Source: Bugula neritina
Taxonomy: Eukaryota > Bryozoa > Gymnolaemata > Cheilostomatida > Bugulidae
Direction: 5' to 3'
Assembly: GCA_964035545.1 (NCBI GenBank)
Contig: OZ037765.1
Span: 9,142,698 to 9,206,697, forward strand
DNA: 64,000 nt
In this document: positions 61,716-64,000 of the stretch, piece after piece
Layout: each line of letters starts with the position of its first letter
Numbering within the stretch: position 1 is the first letter of the stretch
Notes under the pieces: model-generated
Told to the model about the DNA's origin: nothing
Seen by the model: the letters and a program-made list of their open reading frames with translations, nothing else
The model's database searches: none
Made by a program: the position numbers and the translations under genes

Positions 61716-63735
61716 CTATGATGAAGTAGCATCTACTACTATAGGCAGACTTCTATTGGCATCAAATGTTACACTTTCAACTTTGCCACATTTGTTTCTG
61801 TGATTCCGATGTTGACTATAGGACCCGGAGTGACTAAACTTCTTACCACACCGCTCACACTGAAAGGGTTTCTCTCCGGTGTGTAGTCGCCTGTGCTCGG
61901 CAAGATGGTGTTTGTGCTTGAAAGCCTTGCCACAGACGTCACATGGAAACGGTCTTTCACCTGCAAACACAAGAAAACAATATTTAAAAATATGTCTCTG
62001 GTATTGAGTGAAGTTCTATCTATCAAGCTAATAAACAACTTACGAAATTCAACTATAAGGAAATAATATGATTCCAACATCCTGCATAGATAATAGGGAT
62101 ATAATATAATAATGATGCGCATATATAGATTTGTATATACTCTAAATTTTTGACATTGTGATATTTACAGGTATAAATCTTTAATAACAACTCCATGCAA
62201 TAGTTACAGCACATACACGCTTTCTATAGACATAATTGGTCAATTGTAGTGCAATGCATATATTCATCAACACCTAACAATTATAATTTCAACCAACTCA
62301 AGTGAAGCAATATTTTTTAAATGCATGAGTCAAAGTTTTGATGTACCCATCAAAGCATGAATCAAGTACCTTATTGGTAAACATAACACTTGGACTGTTC
62401 CTTTAATATTTTAGATGTGTGTTTTAAACAACACTCTGCCATTGTTTACAGGAATTCCACACATGATTGCTCAACATTGCACTTCACGTATGCTTTACAG
62501 GTGTTTATGGCACGTATGATAGAGATAAGCATATCTTGTTGACTAGAAAGTCTCATTGTGTGTGTGTCTTTGTTTGTAAAATAAGAATTAAATAATAACA
62601 CTTGGACCTGGCCAATAGTTCACAGGTAAAATATAAACAACTATAATTTTAATCCCAAGGTAACTATTTTTGCCTACATTTTAGAAACAAGTACCACTGT
62701 ACTCACCACTATGTTCATATCTATGCCTGGCCAACGAACTTTGTTTATTAAATACTTTTTCACATTTTCCACATGGAAATTGTCCACTCTCATCAGAACT
62801 ACTGGAAATATTTGGTTTCAATTTCTTGTGTGGCGTAGGCAATGTATCCACATGTCCACTAAACACATTCCTATGGTTGAGCTAAAATTAAAAAATCAGT
62901 AATGTCTATTATTGGGCAAGCAGACTTTATCAATCACAGATACACTGCATGCATTAAGTAGATGGATTGTGTAATAACTGACATTGCAACTGCGTGTTTG
63001 CATACATCATACTTTAAACTCACATGTCACTCTAGACCAATCGTCAGCTTAGATACCTCAATACTAACAAAAACTTTAAAAATTCAGAAATAGATATGTT
63101 TAATTTAATTATTAAGCAACTTGGTATTTTCAGCCAGTTTTGAATTAGTATTCTACTATTGAATTTTTTTGTGAATAACACATTAAATTCCAGTTACTTG
63201 GTATTGTAAATGACATAATATAGAAATGCTTTATTTGGAAACTGATGTCAAGCAGTTATACTGTAGCAGGATATACACATATGAATCTAACAGATGTTCC
63301 TAAAATACCTATCATACTTAGCATCTGTACACCACAAGGTTTGTGTTAGTTGCTCAGCATTTTCCAGAAATTTTATCACCCGAACTGATGCTTTAGGTGG
63401 ATACAAAGGCATTTTGTGATGTATAGGAGTTAAGCAATGGGCAGCATATGATAAACCAATAGACAACAGAGATAAATCAAGTATTATCAGATAGATCAAC
63501 ATGTGCCTGCTTATATACTCATATATATCACTGAGGATAATATAATTATAAAGGGTTTACTTCTTTTGTTTGAGCAACAATCTGATAAACATAGGATTTT
63601 ATCAACAAAATAACAACTATTTTACCTTTTGTAAGAAAGTATCTAGATAATTTAGGCTAGAGGAGTTGTGAGCCCTCTTCATTGGCATGCTTGGTTTCTC
63701 TGTAGCTGCAGCTTTCCTGTCGATGGGCATCAAGC
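61716..63735 (-). CDS. ZEB: ZEB/zfh1-type zinc-finger transcription factor, last three exons
   Basis: Minus-strand exons 63735-63626, 62881-62707 and 61960-61716 join in phase (2, 0, 1); the 5' part lies beyond the window. They encode a Ser-rich linker, then three zinc fingers: [40 protein letters not shown] and [20 protein letters not shown]. The AFKHKHHL and [11 protein letters not shown]-type sequences with the terminal C-x-C-H arrangement are the signature of the C-terminal finger cluster of ZEB1/ZEB2/zfh1, which binds E-box-like CACCT sites and mainly represses transcription. After the third finger only about 25 residues remain before the stop, whereas vertebrate ZEB proteins carry a long acidic tail. 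The homeodomain and N-terminal fingers cannot be seen here. Confidence 0.9.
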
Positions 63736-64000
63736 CTAAAGTTTAAAAGCAATATTAAATTGCAACCAATGCCAGTTAATTTATTGCTGTAACGAATTAA
63801 TACTCCTATAAATTAATTGATATATGGCGGATATTGTAATTGAAAGAATATTTCTGAGACTAAACCTATTAAATAATAACAAGACACTGTCTCCATAAAG
63901 TAGATAAAACATGTATTATGGCAAGAAAAGTTATATAATAATTGGCTGATAAAGGTTCCAGTGGCCAGCCCCAGGCCAAACGGTTACATAAGAGAAGATT

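Noticed and set aside
1-64000. Search for bacterial-style systems, CRISPR arrays and rRNA genes
   Set aside because: Nothing with regular spaced repeats, ribosomal RNA similarity or operon structure; all genes are animal genes with spliceosomal introns.

Overview
The window is nuclear DNA of an animal. It is AT-rich, with small GT-AG-bounded exons in introns of about 0.1-7 kb, and every recognisable protein belongs to a metazoan family (cytospin, a NOX2-type NADPH oxidase, a STYXL1-type phosphatase, glycyl-tRNA synthetase, a ZEB/zfh1 zinc-finger factor). Gene content and a Ty3/gypsy element with a SINE-like insert suggest an invertebrate; I cannot name the phylum from sequence alone. I joined exons by hand with splice-phase bookkeeping. 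All four complete genes give uninterrupted frames whose summed length is divisible by three.

Layout. 1-5345: no gene recognised. 5346-26322 (+): cytospin/SPECC1L homolog, 19 coding exons, 1169 aa, ending in a calponin-homology domain. A second start exon inside its 6.65-kb intron 7 (15661-16289) would give a 900-aa form with an N-myristoylation/palmitoylation-like start. 31264-27278 (-): NOX2-type oxidase, 584 aa, tail-to-tail with cytospin. 33176-37505 (- sense): a recent Ty3/gypsy LTR retrotransposon with identical 232-bp LTRs, a 5-bp target duplication and a gag lacking its start. 37511-42968: low-complexity and repeat-rich DNA with a degenerate tandem repeat and a foldback palindrome. 42969-44900 (+): STYXL1 homolog with an intact phosphatase signature. 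46775-60415 (+): glycyl-tRNA synthetase, 16 coding exons, 798 aa, with mitochondrial and cytosolic start candidates and one GC-AG intron. 63735-61716 (-): the last three exons of a ZEB/zfh1-type factor, whose 5' part lies beyond the window, tail-to-tail with the synthetase.

The genes are unrelated neighbours rather than a pathway: cytoskeletal cross-linking, superoxide production, signalling, translation and transcription. The observations most worth following are the acylated alternative cytospin isoform, the apparently active STYXL1 ortholog (the human protein is a pseudophosphatase), the young retroelement without a proper primer-binding site or gag start, and the foldback element.
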